Assembly: GCF_001659605.2 (NCBI RefSeq)
Contig: NC_035169.2
Span: 8,031,610 to 8,095,609, forward strand
Direction: 5' to 3'
DNA from: Manihot esculenta
Lineage: Eukaryota > Streptophyta > Magnoliopsida > Malpighiales > Euphorbiaceae
Length of the DNA: 64,000 bases
Made by a program: the position numbers and the translations under genes. Below the pieces are notes generated by a model. It was not told where the DNA came from, ran no database searches, and was given only the letters and a program-made list of their open reading frames with translations. Position 1 is the stretch's first letter, and each line of letters opens with the position of its first letter. This document shows, in pieces, positions 21,838-34,330 of the stretch.

Positions 21838-22799
21838 GAATCCTAGTTAGAATCCATTTGAAATAAAATTTAGTGTTTAATATGACACAATTTCAAATGC
21901 ATAACTCAATTAAATTCTATATAATTCATGTTTGATATAATTTAATAGTTGAAATTCACTTATTCTCATTTCATAAACTACCCTCAAGAGTAAAATTAAA
22001 ACATTATAATTTTCTACTCTATCAACAAAATCTTATACCTAATAAATTTATAAGAATAAAAAACATATAAACCTATTAACCATATACTAATAAATGTAGA
22101 ATTAATTTGCATCTCATAATAGAGGAACTTTACAAAATAACATAAATAATGCCATAACTAAGTGCATAATATGCCTAGATGTTACAAAGTTAGGACGAAA
22201 ATAAAATATCTTACATAGTTATCTAGAGATATTAATAGTAAATAGATAGAAAGGTAGTTTGTGGTTTCCATCTTCTTCTTGGTCAGTTAGTAAATTAATA
22301 AACAAAAGAGGAATGCTTGATAGAAAATTGTTTGATAAGGAAATTTTAGCCCAAAAAGTATTGCTGCTTAATTTTTGTGAAATGATTGTAGTTATAACCA
22401 ATTCTTTAGAATTGGAAATCATACAAGCAAAACACGAAATTCAATTGAATTCTATAAAATTTGGAGAAATATAATTAAACCAAACAGTGCTACCATTTCA
22501 ATTCTAGTCACAAACGAAAAGATAAAAGCATGCCAAATCTTTTCGCAGTTATTCAAACGGACTTACATGCATCGCAAGTTCGCTTGTGATTTATCTTTCG
22601 TGCCTATGTCAGCTCCTCACTGGTGAGAGGATGGATGAAGAGTAAGAGATTGACGATCGAGGATCAATACAAAATCCCAAATGCCATTGACGCAGCTAAA
22701 TGGACTTCCATCTCTGGCTATCTCCCCTTCCTTAATTTCTCCGTAATTTTCATTCTGGTCACTGTTAGCTGCAGTCCTACTTTTTCATTCTGATCCCTG

Positions 22800-24704
22800 T
22801 CAGCTATACTATGTTTCTTAGTTTATCTCATTAAAATCATTTAATTTTAATTTTATTTCATAAAAAAATAACTATTATCTCTCTCCATCCTCTTCTCCCC
22901 TTATTTATTAAATATAATATTTTAACCTCCATTTATTTTACATAATATATTTTTAAAAAAAATATTTTTATATTTTCTAATATTTAAAATATTTAGAAAA
23001 ATAATTAATGAAAAATAATTTTTTAATTAAAATAAAAATTAAATTATTTTAAGAAAAATATTTTTTTCTTTATTCTATATATTTTAAGAATTTTATTGAT
23101 ATTTTTATATATAAATAATATATTTTATTTTTTAATTTAAAATTAAATATTAAAAAATAAGTTATTTTATTGAAAAAAAAATTATGAAATATATTTTCTT
23201 TGTGCAAAACAAATGAAGGTTTTATTTTTAATAAACCTATTAATAAATTATATAATCAATTATATGAAATTTTTTCTACTTGATTTGATTATGTAAATTT
23301 AAATTTAAAATTTCAAAAAATTCTCTATATATAGAATAAAAATTTTAAAAATAATAATTAGCTATAGTTAAGAGGTTAGTTATTAACTTATTAGAATTTT
23401 TTTTAAATAATTCTTGATGATTTTAAAAATATAAATATAAAATAACTAATTTTAAAAATAAATAATTAAATATTTAATAAAAATAAATTAATAAAAAACT
23501 TCACTATTAACCGTTGAAATTTACAAATAAGGCAAAATTTTTGTAAAGTTACTATTCAGCTGTAAATTTTTGTAAAGTTCTTTGTAAAATTTTTGTAAAT
23601 TTTAATTAAAATAAAATGATTTTATTGATAATTAAATTTTAATTTTTTGACATAAAGATGAAAGTAATGGAAATAATATCTAAAATAGTTATTTTAATTG
23701 AAAATAATTGATTTCCAAACAAATATATATTTTTAAATTAATTACAATTTATGCTATTTTTTAATTAAATTTTAATTTATTAAAATTGCTCCAATTATAT
23801 TCTATTCTTATTTATATTATAAAAAATTAATAAAATTACCAATATTTATATAATTATCCTACATCTGTAAAATTTAAAATTAATCGTTCAAAAAATTATA
23901 TTTTTTATTTTTTTTAATTTTAATTTATATTTTATAGTTTTACCAATTAAAATTTGTATTTATCAAATATATCTATCAAAATTAATAAAATTATCAAATC
24001 ATTACTTTTTACTATTAAATATATTTAAATATTATTTTTTATATTATTCGCTTTTTTTATTTTTACCTATAATTTCATATCTTGATCTTATTTTTTATTA
24101 AAATTATTATTAATCAATATATTTGATATATTTATTATTTATAATTACTTCTAAAACTATTGTTAAGAAAAATAATTTTATTAAATATATTAATTATGAA
24201 ATATTAAATATTAATTTAAAATAATATTTAATATTGTTTAATTTTAAAAATATCAAAATAATAAAATAATTTTTTTCCATTTCTTTTCTATATTATAATT
24301 GTTAACTCTCAATTATAATGTCAATTCCACACTTTTTTTAAATTATGTCAGAGTGAATAATATAGAAATTAAATTAAAAAATACATATAACTCAGGAGAT
24401 TTACATGCGAATTTCTTACATCCCTTAATAAATAGATAAGTGCCAAAAAACTATATTCTTTTAGTTTTATTGTAATTTTACTCTATATTATTTTTTTATT
24501 AATTAAATTTTATTCATTTAGAAAAATTAATAATTATTTTTAAAATTTTAAATTATTTAAAAAAATAAAATTAAGGGGTTGAAATGAGAAAATAAAATAG
24601 AATCTAAAGGTGAGTGATTATTAAAAAAAAAAATTACTCAAGAAAAATGAGAAAAAAGAGAGGGGATGCCACACTGTGTAGCTTTCATTTGTACAGTAAT
24701 AATT
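22800..24704. other. Very AT-rich spacer
   Basis: Long runs of A and T without a credible reading frame, transposon end or RNA gene. Homology to the PP4R3 units fades at its left edge. Nothing else seen. Confidence 0.6.
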
Positions 24705-24709
24705 TAATG

Positions 24710-25212
24710 TGATCATCTGAGATCCAAAAGTAGGGAATTTTACAGGGTTTTATGAATTTAGAAAAAGTTTAGGCTTAGAGGAGGGCAACCCTCCTTTTAT
24801 TTGTTTCCTTTTGTGTGCTGGTGACGTATAATAAACTGTCTGTGATTTGGTCTTCTATCCCTGCCATGTTGATTCGGACGTACAAGAATATCATATTCTT
24901 GCACCATGCGTAACGGTCTCTGATTCTCTCCGGACGCACGTGTGGATGGACCCACCAGACAGATGGGTTGATCCCCTTCCTGATTTCGAGCTGGGCCTGA
25001 AAGATAGGATTAAAGTCGAGCCCAGATAGGATCTGTTTAATGGGTCGTATGGACTGGGTCGGCCTGATTGAGAAAACTAACTGAAGTTCGGTCTTAAAGC
25101 TGAACGGACCGGACCGGACCTGACTCATGTGGTAGACTTAAAAGCCTCCAAATAATGGGCTGGTACCATGGGCCTGACCTCAGACCGGGGTAAAGAAATT
25201 CAGCGGTCATCA
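24710..25212 (-). repeat. Solo LTR 1, GC-rich family, with TSD TAATG
   Basis: 503 bp beginning TGATCATCTGAGATCC and ending GCGGTCATCA on the plus strand, flanked by perfect TAATG duplications (24705-24709 and 25213-25217). TG..CA ends, a 5-bp duplication and absence of internal sequence identify a solo LTR. It stands out as GC-rich against an AT-rich spacer. The open frames in it are by-products of composition. Confidence 0.82.
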
Positions 25213-25514
25213 TAATGAAATATGGAATAATTTACTCGTTTTTCTTATTTTTTTAGAAAATTTAATAATTTATCATTATTTTAAAATTAATTAATTAAAA
25301 CATTACTTTATTTTGTAAAATCAAATTTTATAATAAAATATAATTATTAACATGGTAAAGTTGAGTCTTTTTTACTATTCTCCCTTTAAATTATTAAAAA
25401 AGAAACTGGTGTAATGAATTTTCCACAGCTATTGCCAATATTATCAAAGACATGACATCAAGGAAATTACTTCAAATTGCAACATAGTTTTCTTTTTTTT
25501 CTTTTTTTTTTTGG

Positions 25515-25652
25515 TTAATGTAGCAGCTCATGCCCTTCCTTGTAAGACGGTTGGAGATTTTTCGTTCTTTTGTAATCATGTCTTTATATTTTCTGGTCTG
25601 CGGCCTTGAAGCCGCAATACAATTTAATTTTGAGAAAAAAAAAATATTATGG
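25515..25652 (+). pseudogene. Possible LINE 3' end (RNase H tail plus A-rich end)
   Basis: The plus strand reads NVAAHALPCKTVGDFSFF, like the end of the RNase H domain of plant LINEs (the NxxAHxLA motif), and is followed within 110 bp by an A run at 25635-25643. Short and weak; it could be chance. Confidence 0.35.
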
Positions 25653-25902
25653 TCGAAAATATTTGTTAGAGCTTCATTCTTCTAAAATTTAAGAGGATAA
25701 ATTGGGTTAATTTTTAAAATCAACAGACAAAACAATAAAATGCAGAAATTTAAATATCCTCAACTTAATTCTTGTACAATTTCATTATTAATATTAGGAA
25801 ATTAATACATCAATAATAAAAAAAAAAATTAAAGCAAGAACCCATCCTGCCTTAATGAAAAAATAGATAGTTATGTCAAGGGTTTTGTTAGGGATGAATA
25901 AT

Positions 25903-26045
25903 ATTCGGTTTAAATTAAAAAAATTGATTGAATTAAATTAATCTGAAATTTCAGTTTGATTTTTTATTCATTTTGATTCGATTTGATTTTTAATTTCATT
26001 TTAATTTATTCGATTCGATTCAATTTTAAATTGAACCGACCGAAT
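25903..26045. repeat. Short element with inverted ends (MITE-like)
   Basis: ATTCGGTTTAAATT at the left and AAATTGAACCGACCGAAT at the right are near-inverted, with repetitive GATTCGATT-type sequence between. Such 100-200 bp inverted-repeat elements are frequent in plants; no clear target duplication was found. Confidence 0.4.
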
Positions 26046-27263
26046 GACCACTAATAAACAAATGAAATAAATGTTGCATTTGGATGGGAAATTTGAAATG
26101 CTTAGATTTTTATTTGAATTATAGTTCAGATCGTGTAACGAAGATTTGGACACAAATTTCAACTGAATTTTTAAGAAAAATATTCAAATTACACTTTTTT
26201 TTAGGTATTTTAAATTCACACTAATCAAATATTTGTCGGGACACAAACCTGATCTCCATTTAATCTATAACTGTAACACAAAAATTTATGTCCTAGACAT
26301 CAAAACTAATATTAAAATTTAGTGTTGGCCTAAAATTTTGACAAGTTGACAATTTCTCCTGACTATTAATATATTGTGACTAGTGCTCACTTTAAATACT
26401 CACATTCGAATGCTTAGTACTCGAAAACTCACCTTTCTTTAGACACAGTCTACTCAGTTTTAAGCGTTAATAATTGTTACATTATGATCATCAAAATTTT
26501 TATTTCACTCGCACATTTCAATCCGTTACTAATTTTAAAATCGAAATGGTCACTCATAAATCACCAACTATTTTATATTTTCAGATTTTTTTTTACAGAT
26601 TGTGAATTTATAAAAAGACGTGTTAATTCATAAAAAGACGTATTTCAGGCTACACCATTTTATTTTAGAGAAAATAATTTTTAGAAAATATTTTTTAGTG
26701 ATTAGAGTATTCAAAAAATTTAGTTAATAAAAAATATTTGTGTAATAGAAAAAATAAATTATTTTTAATAAAATGACATACTCTTTTGAAAAGATATCAC
26801 TTTTATAATTTGAACATTTTATTAACACTTCTATATAAATTTTTTAATATATTTTCACCGGATTAAATTGAAATTAAAAGGCAAATATCTGTGCATTATT
26901 AAAAAATAAAACTATCATAAGCTTCACCCAAAAGTAAATAAACATACAAAAAGATCATATTCTAGCAATTCTAGTACCCTACTCACTTTCTTTCATACAA
27001 GAAATTTCAATATGAAGGAACACTCAGTGGGAGATGGGTTTATCATAAGCAGGATATACCAGAATTAGAAAATTGGCTAGATAAACAAAACCCATACAGA
27101 AATTGCTGGAATAAATTTTAAAAGGTGGAATAGAAAATTAATTGAAAGATTGAAACATGCTTAAAAATATTATCTCAAACGGTTACTGACTAACAATTGA
27201 TTAATAATCTCATTAGTACAGAATAATAAAAAGATTATAAAGATAAAAATTTAATAATAAAAC

Positions 27264-27772
27264 TGATTACCGTTGGATTTCTCCCCCCGGCCTGGGGCTA
27301 AACCCATGATATCAGCCCAATACATAGAGGCCCTCAAGTCTTCCTTATGGTCCAAGCTCAGCCCGCCAGTCCGCCAGCCTTGAAGACTAAACTCCCACCA
27401 ATCTCTCCGGATAGGCCGGCTTAGCTCTTTGGACCAGATGAACAAATCCTCTCTGGGCTTAGTCCACATCATATCTTCCGGCCGGCCTGGCCCGGATTCA
27501 GGAAGAAGATCTGCCCATCTTTCACATGGGACCACCCGTACACGCGTCCGGAAGAATCAGGGGACCGTTACGCATGGGACAGAGATCTGATTCCCTCGTA
27601 CGTCCGTATCAACGTAACAGGGACAAGTGGACCAATGATACACGTTCTGTCAACACGTCACTAGCAGACAAAAGGAAACATATAAAAGGAGAAATATTCT
27701 CCTCTAGGTCTAAGCTTTTCCAGTTTTACAGGACCCATTGTAAAACCCTACTTTTTGGATCTCAAATCATCA
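27264..27772 (+). repeat. Solo LTR 2, GC-rich family (second subfamily), with TSD AAAAC
   Basis: 509 bp, beginning TGATTACCGTTGGATTTC and ending CTCAAATCATCA, flanked by AAAAC on both sides (27259-27263, 27773-27777). Near the end it has TATAAAAGGAGAAATATTCT and then GTTTTACAGGACCCATTG, a TATA box and presumed start region shared with solo LTR 4. Confidence 0.84.
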
Positions 27773-27777
27773 AAAAC

Positions 27778-29361
27778 CATAGAGAAAATATAAGTGAAGA
27801 GATCAGTAAAAAATGAAGTATATAAAAGTATTCTATTTATAGTTGAAAAAAATATAATTATTCGAGAAATTGATTTTTGAGATTTAAACAAGTTTGACTA
27901 GTTAAAAAAAAATAGTTTGACAAATAAGGTCTGCTTGTGTCATATTTTGCTTTCACACAAGAGAAAATTTGATGATTTGTATACTGTTTGAACACTTAAG
28001 TACCTAATTTTTTTTTATTATTTATAAACTCCAATGTATTATTGGGTGTTCAGTGAAAGAATTAGAAAAATAAAAATTTTCATCAACAGCAATTACATTT
28101 AAATAAAAATAATAATAACAATAATTAAAAAGAAAATAAATATTTTCTATTTTTCTAAAAAAATAATAATAATTCAAGTGAAAATAAATATCTTTTACTT
28201 TTTTACAGCAAAATGCGACATCGATTGCTTTAATTGAATTGTAGTAAATTATAAACCATTTAAATATCCGGTTTCTAACGATATTTACACGGCAATCAAA
28301 AAATCTTAAAACAATTCAAAAGGATTAAGAAGGAGAAGATTTTGAGTGCTAACTCTCTACTATTTCTACAAATTCTGGAGACTCAAAAAAATTTATACCG
28401 AGAGTTCCACATGCTATATCTTTTTATACTAAAACTCAAAGTTTTAATATAATAATATTTATTTATTTATTTAATTAATTAAATAAATAAATAAATTATA
28501 ACTATGGTTCAGAATTTTAATAAGCAAACTATATAAATTTTAAATAATTTTAATTAAGTATCTATTTAATTAATTAGATCAAAATTGTAATTATTTTATG
28601 TGTGCAACCCATTAAATTTCAAATATGTTAGCAACAAATTAAATTTTCAATAAATATAATTAATTAATTAATTAATTTAAATGTAAAGAATATTATGTAC
28701 CACCATCCTTGAATAATCCATAAGCACTGTATTTCTTATACGAGTGAATTTATTACACTTATTTATAAAATAAATACCTACATATCCCAAGTTATAAGAT
28801 TAGTTATTTTTCTTTATACTTGTCTCAACAGCTCTAATTATTGTTTAATTATAATAAGAATATCGATTAGAAATATTTAAAAAAATTACTTAAATATAAT
28901 AGAAATTTCACAATTATAACCATTTTTTTAAAATAATTATAATCACATTATAATTTCTTTTGTACAATAATATAGTTTCATACACTTTTTCTTTACTCGA
29001 AATTTAATTAAATTAACATTAAAGATAAATAACTATCTTTATAAAATTATATTTAAATATTTAAAATATACAAACAATAATATTCCAACGCGAACATATT
29101 AGCTATAGCGCATGTTTATAATTTTACATATAAATCAAAAGTGAAACACTTATTTTTAACCAACTTAAAAATTTGAAACTTTTAAAACACAAATAACCGT
29201 TAAATTGGGAATGCATTCAACATATTTAATCATCTCCTCCATATGCCCTCTTCACTAGTATGTATTTATGCGCCAGCTCTATAGGTAAAGGAGGTAAAGA
29301 AAGAAAAATTGGGAAAACATGTATGAGAAAATGAAGATTTGCAAGCAAAGAACGTCGAGTG
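27778..29361. other. AT-rich spacer
   Basis: No gene or transposon seen. A perfect AT palindrome lies at 28457-28496. Confidence 0.55.
28457..28496. repeat. 40-bp AT palindrome
   Basis: ATTTATTTATTTATTTAATT followed by its exact reverse complement. It could fold into a cruciform in single-stranded or supercoiled DNA; in AT-rich spacer it may equally be a product of replication slippage. Confidence 0.7.
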
Positions 29362-29366
29362 TGTTT

Positions 29367-29833
29367 TGATGACCGCTGAATTTCTCCATCCCATTACGAG
29401 GCTGGACCGATAGTAGCAGCTCATAATCAGGAGGCTTCTAAGCTCCCGAATAAGCCAGGCCCAACCCGTTCATCCTCCTGATCGGACTCCTATTTAAGTC
29501 ACTCAGTCAGACCGGCCCGGTCCATTTCAGCCTTAAAGCCAGTCCTTTAGGTTCCGGTCTTTTTCTCTCAAACCCGATCACAAGAAGAAAAGACTGCGGG
29601 TCCAGTCATTTCGCAGTTCACGAATTAAATGCTTGTCTGACACAGGAGGGTCCTGGGGTTATTCGTACGTACGGACCTGTACCAAGGGGTAGGTGGTCCT
29701 ATAGCAGAGAGGCCATCTCGCATGAGGGGGAAGAAAGAGGATAAAATGGAGGAAATACTCTGCTCTAAGGCTAAGCTTTTCTTAAGTTAACACAACTCTT
29801 GTAAAACTCTATTTTCTGGATCTCAGATCATCA
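29367..29833 (+). repeat. Solo LTR 3, GC-rich family (first subfamily)
   Basis: 467 bp beginning TGATGACCGCTGAATTTCTC and ending GATCTCAGATCATCA. Flanks are TGTTT (29362-29366) and TATTT (29834-29838), a 5-bp duplication with one change. A TATA-like GATAAAATGGAGG lies about 90 bp from the end. Confidence 0.8.
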
Positions 29834-29838
29834 TATTT

Positions 29839-31200
29839 TAAAATTGAAGTTTCAATACAAAGAAAACAATGCTGAAGCAGAGAAATGAAAGAGAAAAGGA
29901 GAGAAATGAAAGAGAAAAAGAGAGAAATCGAAACCTCTACTCATACTTTTGTGTGTTTCTTGATTCCGCATCAGAATTCAGAAGTATCAGATTACAAGGT
30001 AAAGCATAAGCTTTGCTTCGGTGTCTCTTTCTTTCTCAACTCTCAAGTGTCGTCGACTGTCAATTGGATTTTCTGATTGGGCCGTGATTTTCTCGCTCTA
30101 ATAGAAAATTTATTTACCCAAATATGATCTCGGTTTGGGCTTTTGATTTGAAAGACCTGGCCTACTCTGTTCATGTCCAGTTTCTAAGAAAAACAAAAAT
30201 GTTAGTCCTCGCAGTTTGGATGACATGAAAATGAAAGAGAAAATTACACCAAATTGTGAAAAACCAAATTTAATTTCGGTCGATTATATCAAGAAATTAT
30301 TAATTAGATTTCCTTTCTTTGTATTTAAAATTAAGAATTAAGCATTAATTCAATATATTTATTTTCTACTAATCATCTTATTTAAATTAAAAAATTTAAT
30401 TTTTTTAACAATAAAAATCATTTTTAAAAAAATAAAAGGCATGCATAATTTTATTATAACTTGTTTAAATATTTTGTTCACGTGAAATGAATTCTTCCAA
30501 ATCAATTTACTATAACGAAAATAAAAAACAGTTTTAAAATTTTATTAATAAACTATCGATAATTTAATAGTTGGTAAATAATTAATAATTTATTTTATTA
30601 ATTATTTTTTTATAATTTGATCAACAAGGAAAATTTTATTTTTTTTAAAAGAAAATATGTAGACATGTTGAAATTTAACTCCAACATCAACTCCACATAT
30701 TTTAATTATAAAAAAGTTATTTTTTTTTTAAATATAACTATTTCTATATTATTATACATATAGGGGAGAATATATTTTCTTAGAAAATAAGTCATTTTTT
30801 AAATTTGAAAATCTCATTAATACTACATATAAAATTTATTAATATATTTTATTTTTTTATTAAGAGATTAAAATTATAGAGTTTCGAATGTGAATTTACC
30901 GTACAAGTGTTTTTTTTAGTCAATGAATCAAATTAGACTAAAATCAAACTAGATTTTTTTTTTCAACTAAATAATGTAAAAAATAATATATTTGTTTTTA
31001 AAAAATAATTTTCATATATAATTTATTGAGATTAATGGCAATCCCTACTGTATTGAAACAACATTAGAAAATCTTTTACCGTTTAATTAATTGTGTTTCT
31101 ATTTAATTCTATTTTTTTTGGTCCTATTTAATTATGCTATACTTTTCACTATATTTATAATCACATATACATAATTAGCGAAATACATCTTTTAAATTTT
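29839..31200. other. AT-rich spacer
   Basis: Purine-rich GAAAGAGAAA repeats at 29885-29930, otherwise AT-rich. No supported gene. Confidence 0.5.
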
Positions 31201-31459
31201 GTATTGGTTCGGTTATTTTGGAATGTGATATTTAATAGAGGTTTACTAGTTATTATGGATTTTCGGAATCGCAACGACAACGTTAGTATTAAAACCTTAT
31301 TCGAGTTTTATCTCGTAAAAACTATCTTCTATAACTTTGTTCGGAATACTTTAATGATTTATACTCGAGAAATGAAAAAGATGAAGTAATATCTTTGCCA
31401 AATTATCTTATGCAGAGACAGTCACTTGAGGAATATATTTACTAAATTATCTTATACAG

Positions 31460-31665
31460 AGATTTAATTTTGAATGATTGTAAATTTTTGTTAGACTCTA
31501 GAACTGATATTTTTGTTACATGAGTTCGTCGTAATGATGTTCTAACTACTCATACTTTGACTAGAGAATCTATCAAATATAATCATCTCTCTATTTGGGA
31601 TGATATCTCTTTTTATTTGATAAAATTTTATTAATATGATAAGTAGTTTTACTTTCAAAAAAATA
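31460..31665 (+). pseudogene. LINE 3' relic (RNase H domain end)
   Basis: The plus strand reads LNDCKFLLDSRTDIF, one stop, VRRNDVLTTHTLTRES and IWDDISFYLIKFY, which fits the end of the RNase H domain in plant LINEs (DC..LL......FVRR..N..AH.LAR). An A-rich stretch follows at 31654-31662. The open frame just upstream (31204-31389) may belong to the same relic but shows no motif. Confidence 0.55.
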
Positions 31666-32316
31666 TTTTGTATTAGTTAAATATCACAATTCAAGCGAGT
31701 ACCATAAAATCGTATCATTATTTTCATATTCATTTAAAAAAAATTATGTTAATGTGTACAATCATCCATTATGGTATTTAATATTGATTTTAATTAATAT
31801 TCTTTTTATTTTTTTATTTTTTAAAATTATTATTTTTTTAGGTTATGTTAATATATAAATTGATTATTATAATTATATTATATTATATTTTATTTTTAAA
31901 ATTTTTTAAAATATTTTTTGATATTTAATAAAATTTAATATATTTAAAATAATACAATTAAAAAATTAATAAAAAATTATATTTTTTAATATGTGTCGAG
32001 AATAAAAATGGACAGACGGGAAATATATTATTTGTTAGAAAAATTATATAAAATTTATTAATTTTAAATTAAAATAATGTGAAACTCAAACAAAATATTT
32101 ATTTATACACAATCTATAAAGATCTAAAATAAACAAATAAGAGCTATGTATTTATAATTCACGTAAATCAACTCATGCAAGAATTGCCAATGAATTTAGA
32201 CCTAGAATCTTCTAAAGTCTAATTTGTCTAGTCAAACTACTGAACAAGTAAAAAATTGAAACGTCAAACTAGTGATGCAATTGTATCGTTTATCAATAAT
32301 TTAACTGCTACCCTTT

Positions 32317-32338
32317 TATATATATATATATATATATA
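32317..32338. repeat. (TA)n microsatellite
   Basis: About eleven TA units in AT-rich spacer. Confidence 0.9.
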
Positions 32339-32436
32339 GTTATAAATTAATAATAATATTTTAAGAATAATTATATTATAATTTTATTGCCATATATAAA
32401 ATAATAATTTTTTTTTAATGAATGAAAAATACAGTT

Positions 32437-32924
32437 TGATGAGGGTTGGATTTCTTTGCTTTAGTCTAAGGTCAGGTCCATTAAGGCGACCCATAATTTG
32501 AAGGCTTCTAAGTCTCCGCTAAGAACTGGGTCTAGCCCACTCAGCTCAAAGACCGGGTTCCAATCAGTTCCTTCAAACAGGCCGGCCCAGCTCTTCTAGC
32601 CCAATGGACAGATTCCCTCTGGGTCTAGTCTGAACCTTATCTTTCGGCCCAGCTCGGAACCTGGAAGGAATTCAGCCCATTCGCCTTGTGGGACCATCCG
32701 CATGCGCGCCCGAGGAGAATCCGGGACCGTTACGCATGGGGCAGCGATCTGATTTCCTCGTACGTCCATATCAAAATAACAGGGATAGGTGGCCCAATGA
32801 CACACATTTTGTTACGCGTCACTGGCAGACAAAAAGAAATATATAAAAGGAGAAATATCCTCTAGATCTAAGCTTTTTTCCAGTTTTACAGAACCCATTA
32901 TAAAACCCTATTTTCTGGATCTCA
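32437..32924 (+). repeat. Solo LTR 4, GC-rich family (second subfamily), 3' end truncated
   Basis: Begins TGATGAGGGTTGGATTTC and runs parallel to solo LTR 2 (CATGCGTAACGGTCCC-type core in reverse orientation, ATATAAAAGGAGAAATAT box, GTTTTACAGAACCCATTA). It stops at GGATCTCA, eight bases short of the usual GATCATCA end, so no target duplication can be checked. Confidence 0.75.
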
Positions 32925-33379
32925 ATAATTTTATTAAATATAAATAAATTATTTATTAAATTATATCATTATAAATAATAAAAAAATTCAATTGTTTCAT
33001 ATTATTATAAAAAATTAAAAAAATAACAATAAAATTTATCAATTAAATTATTAAAAAATTAATTATTAAAATAAATTATCAACTATTTAAAATATTAATA
33101 ATGAATTATCGATAAAAAAATTTAATTAAAATTTAATTTTTTAATAATAAATAATTTTAAATTATTATTAAAATTTTATTTTAAAAATATTAAAACAATA
33201 ATTTTACAAGCAATATTGCATTAAACCTAAAATATAGCAGTTGTAAGATACTAGAGAATAAGTGATTGTCCCTAATTTAATAAATGCATTTAGCGTTTTT
33301 TAAATTTTTTTAATTTTTTGTTATATAGAGAGGTTAATATAATAAAGAAATAAAAAGATTATTCAAAATTAAACTGGGT

Positions 33380-34330
33380 GAGAGAATTCTAACTCTCAAA
33401 TATCTCACTGCAAGATTTATTAATCCATCAGCCATTTTATTAGTTTCACCATAACAATGTCTCACTTCAATACCGGAAAATCATCTCACAATACTGAAAA
33501 ATCATCTCACAGTATTGAGATATTAGACTTAGAAAACATACTATAGTCCTTTTAGCTGTATGACGTAATAATTCAGGACGGTTATTGAATCGACCTTAAT
33601 ATGCACTTGTCGACCATCATATTATTATACGCTCAAGTCATGCGCAACCCATACAATAAAGCAGTCAACTCAATTTGTAATGAATTACAAATCTCACCTT
33701 GACTGTAAATTCATTCATTCAGAAACCTCTGTTATCACGTAAAACGCTACCATTACCTGCATAGTCCGGATTATCCTTAAAAGTAATATAACTTTATAAT
33801 TCTTAACAACACAACGCTCATTTCAAATAATATCATTCAAATATAAAAAACTCTTAATTTGACACAATTTATTGTCCAAAGATAAGGTGGAACCATTAAA
33901 AACCTAATGTTTCTTCATTTTCACAACAACCATAAAGTTACACATAAGACTTATGTAGAGGAAAAGATCAAACCTAATCGCGGACATAACTCTAATGCAG
34001 CTAGTAGCCAATTCCTTACCGATCTAGAATATAGAAAATGCAAGGGATATGGTTCCCAGATCAAACCCCATATCTCTCTGATCTTAAAACAACCCTTGAA
34101 AAGATGGTTTATGTCCTCCATAATTCCAATACACAATGGACACGTTGGATTTGTAAAACCTCGAAATTGTCTTTTACAATTAGTCATTAATATGCAAGTT
34201 ACATAAGCCATAGAAAGGAACAAATTTTTTGAGCCTTTCCAAATACAGCCTCGTTCCTTGTCCGCCTGAGAAGTCCTCCAAGCTATGGCTAAAGGCATAC
34301 TTTGTTTCCTGCCTATGAAAAACATTAGTT
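33380..34330 (-). pseudogene. LINE relic 2 (zinc-binding RT region and RNase H end)
   Basis: On the minus strand the frame at 33951-34325 contains NPTCPLCIGIMEDINHLFKG followed by IREIWGLIW, the reverse-transcriptase zinc-binding motif (zf-RVT: CPxC...E...HLF..C......W) of plant LINEs. Further 3' (33380-33480) is IEVRHCYGETNKMADGLINL, the end of the RNase H domain (VRH.YRE.NK.AD.LA.LA). The part between is degraded. RT itself is missing. Non-LTR element, dead. Confidence 0.75.

Larger units (their letters stand above)
18469..22622 (-). pseudogene. PP4R3/SMEK unit D, exons 1-5, decayed
   Basis: Exons 2-5 lie at 19051-19131, 18804-18903, 18603-18687 and 18469-18518; a damaged exon 1 lies at about 22567-22622. 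Exon 3 here reads closest to the family consensus ([17 protein letters not shown], ending MPDDIYRKQE). Three lesions argue against normal use. Exon 1 has lost its aligned start codon and carries a 4-nt deletion before the donor. The exon-2 donor has lost one G, giving GGAG-TTTATT where B and C have GGAG-GTTTATT. The exon-4 donor GT is GA. Intron 1 contains a deleted gypsy-type element at 20476-21837 and a second partial copy of an intron-1 block. It is probably the oldest, outermost unit of the array. Base calls at the donors were read directly against units B and C. Confidence 0.72.
1..22700 (-). repeat. Head-to-tail tandem array of the 5' end of a PP4R3/SMEK (PSY2-like) gene
   Basis: Four copies of the same block follow each other without spacer, all read on the minus strand. 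Shared landmarks are exon 1 (near 365, 15029, 17886 and 22567), exons 2-5 (5779-6462, 15630-16302, 18469-19131), an intron-1 segment (7140-7500, 16970-17320, 19700-20080, partly again at 20165-20470), and the 5' flank with a GA-rich tract on the minus strand. The C to B exon-1 distance is 2857 bp, which is close to the size of a unit without transposons. No exon 6 is visible in any unit; after exon 5 the sequence runs straight into the 5' flank of the next unit. So the duplicated segment ends inside intron 5. Homology fades near 22800 on the right; on the left the array runs out of the window. Seen directly by comparing the copies; the gene family comes from the translated exons. Confidence 0.9.
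25218..27258. other. AT-rich spacer with a LINE tail and an inverted-repeat segment
   Basis: No gene seen. The only features I can support are the LINE-like tail near 25500-25650 and the terminal inverted repeats around 25903-26045, listed separately. Confidence 0.5.

Noticed and set aside
24775..25128. 117-codon open frame on the minus strand
   Set aside because: Lies entirely inside solo LTR 1; GC-rich LTR composition makes stop-free frames and no motif is present. The same holds for 27251-27535, 27526-27816, 32596-32805, 43021-43245 and 43096-43338.
33907..34206. 99-codon plus-strand frame
   Set aside because: Antisense shadow of the LINE zinc-binding relic on the minus strand.
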